64,000 nt of DNA from Halobacillus karajensis (lineage in GTDB: Bacteria; Bacillota; Bacilli; Bacillales; Halobacillaceae): NCBI RefSeq assembly GCF_900108515.1, contig NZ_FNWW01000005.1:310001-374000 (forward strand), written 5' to 3'. The notes below the pieces were generated by a model. It ran no database searches, had not been told where the DNA came from, and saw only the letters and a program-made list of their open reading frames with translations. The stretch's first letter is position 1. Each line of letters opens with the position of its first letter. Both the position numbers and the translations under genes were made by a program. Shown here one piece after another: positions 63,295 to 64,000 of this stretch.

Positions 63295-64000
63295 CTACTT
63301 ATCAGATGTTTGAATAAACTCTTCGTTATGATGAGTTTGGTAACTCTTTAATAGTTTCTTGAGTCGCTCTAATTGATAGTGGTATTCCATCAATTGAGAG
63401 GCAAGAGGAAGGAACACAAGTTTGTCTGGGTTATTCCCTTCCTCATATACATTCATGAGCCGTTCAACAAGCAGGGGAATATTCGGTTCCTCAATCCGTC
63501 TTAATGATTGTTTGTGTGTGTTCTTAATTCGCCCTTTTAGGCTGAGAATTAACTTCTCATGGGCGTTAATCAGCTTATCAAGTTCTTGTACAACGGCATC
63601 CTGAAAATCATCAGGGATTTGTTCAATCTTATGTTCCAGACGATAGAAAGCTTTCAAGACATCGAAAGATTTTTTAGTTGTGGTGATCAACTGCCTGAAT
63701 AAAACTAATTTCCTCCCTTTTGAGAAACGGCTGCCCCTAAAGTAGGTCCGTTCTTCCGAATAAAGAAGATAAGTGTGATCAACCCAGCGCATGTCATCCT
63801 GAATGCGAATAATTTCATACTTTAAAGCGGGTTCATCTGATAAATTCCTTGTCGTCACTCTAAGCCATTGCAAAATATCATTAGTCGCTTGATCAATTTT
63901 CAAGAATAGTCTGGTTTCATAGCGAGGAGGCAGGAAGACAAGGTTGACGATGAATGCGGCAAGAATACCAAGGAGCATCGATGTGAACCTTGAGCCTGCA
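63295..64000 (-). CDS. Aromatic acid exporter family protein (YgaE-like), 5' part outside window
   Basis: Partial gene: the reading frame continues past the window edge, so only the C-terminal 234 residues or so are visible. It begins in a membrane segment (SMLLGILAAFIVNLVFL), then a long helical cytoplasmic domain with many charged residues (YETRLFLKIDQATNDILQW onward). Pattern fits the FUSC/aromatic acid exporter family found as ygaE next to ygaD in B. subtilis. An ATG at 63978 exists but is unlikely to be the true start, because the frame is open upstream and the family has more helices. Confidence 0.8.
   Translation of the reverse strand, partial: AGSRFTSMLLGILAAFIVNLVFLPPRYETRLFLKIDQATNDILQWLRVTTRNLSDEPALKYEIIRIQDDMRWVDHTYLLYSEERTYFRGSRFSKGRKLVLFRQLITTTKKSFDVLKAFYRLEHKIEQIPDDFQDAVVQELDKLINAHEKLILSLKGRIKNTHKQSLRRIEEPNIPLLVERLMNVYEEGNNPDKLVFLPLASQLMEYHYQLERLKKLLKSYQTHHNEEFIQTSDK

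Noticed and set aside
1..64000. Prophage, integrative element, IS element or defence island
   Set aside because: No transposase, integrase, phage structural genes, restriction or CRISPR genes seen; gene content is core metabolism throughout.

Overview
The window looks like chromosome of an endospore-forming, low-to-moderate G+C Bacillaceae, probably a moderately halophilic one such as Halobacillus or a close relative. Signs are the spore genes (sspK, sspE, and the yfhH/yfhJ/yfhP/mutY/yfhS block), bacillithiol deacetylase, Firmicutes-type RNA regulation (T-box, preQ1-I riboswitch, a TRAP-type trp leader, a GlcT RAT site), strong GGAGG ribosome binding sites and many acidic proteins. The genus is inferred from protein style only. 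I see no CRISPR array, prophage, insertion sequence or rRNA operon.

Layout. 1-7.5 kb: M3 oligopeptidase, pterin dehydratase, RluA-type pseudouridine synthase, TypA, an YtkA-like lipoprotein and BshB2. 7.5-16 kb: nadE with a nicotinamidase-like hydrolase, a TetR/SMR efflux pair, an UvrD-family helicase, GNAT, SDR and small unknown proteins. 16-23.4 kb: a decayed ORF, then the trp operon trpEDCFBA followed by trpG/pabA, behind a leader with an 11-triplet TRAP site and a trpE Shine-Dalgarno hairpin. 23.5-28.4 kb: sodium/solute symporter with a cre site, chemoreceptor, tRNA-Ala(GGC), PAP2 phosphatase. 28.5-33.6 kb: queC-queD-queE under a preQ1-I riboswitch and argG-argH under an Arg (CGC) T-box. 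33.7-42 kb: a possibly SigB-driven 113-aa protein, a GyrI-like pseudogene, LysM-M14 peptidase, DEAD helicase, the yrrT-luxS-mccA-mccB sulfur operon, yteA, and a Lin0512 protein. 42-48 kb: SsuBCA-like ABC transporter, DUF3298-type protein, a GNAT gene behind an unusual tRNA-like leader, amidohydrolase. 48-60.5 kb: yfh-type gene neighbourhood (yfhF-like, recX, yfhH, ypzG-like, sspK, yfhJ, yfhP, mutY, yfhS, sspE) interrupted by HAD phosphatase, glcT-ptsG-ptsH and an SDR, with a LysM-NlpC/P60 hydrolase behind WalR-like boxes. 60.7-64 kb: ntdP, an MsbA-like ABC exporter, and the 3' part of an aromatic acid exporter family gene that runs off the window.

Most of the window is core metabolism under RNA-level control. 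The best candidate for something undescribed is the leader at 46573-46740 (minus strand). It has D-, anticodon- and T-arm-like hairpins of a tRNA with a weak acceptor stem, followed by nested, mutually exclusive helices, the last of which buries the Shine-Dalgarno of a GNAT acetyltransferase. Other items worth a look are two tiny membrane-type proteins with their own terminators (83-184 and 9049-9174), luxS sitting in the mcc operon, ptsGH without ptsI, and two decayed genes.
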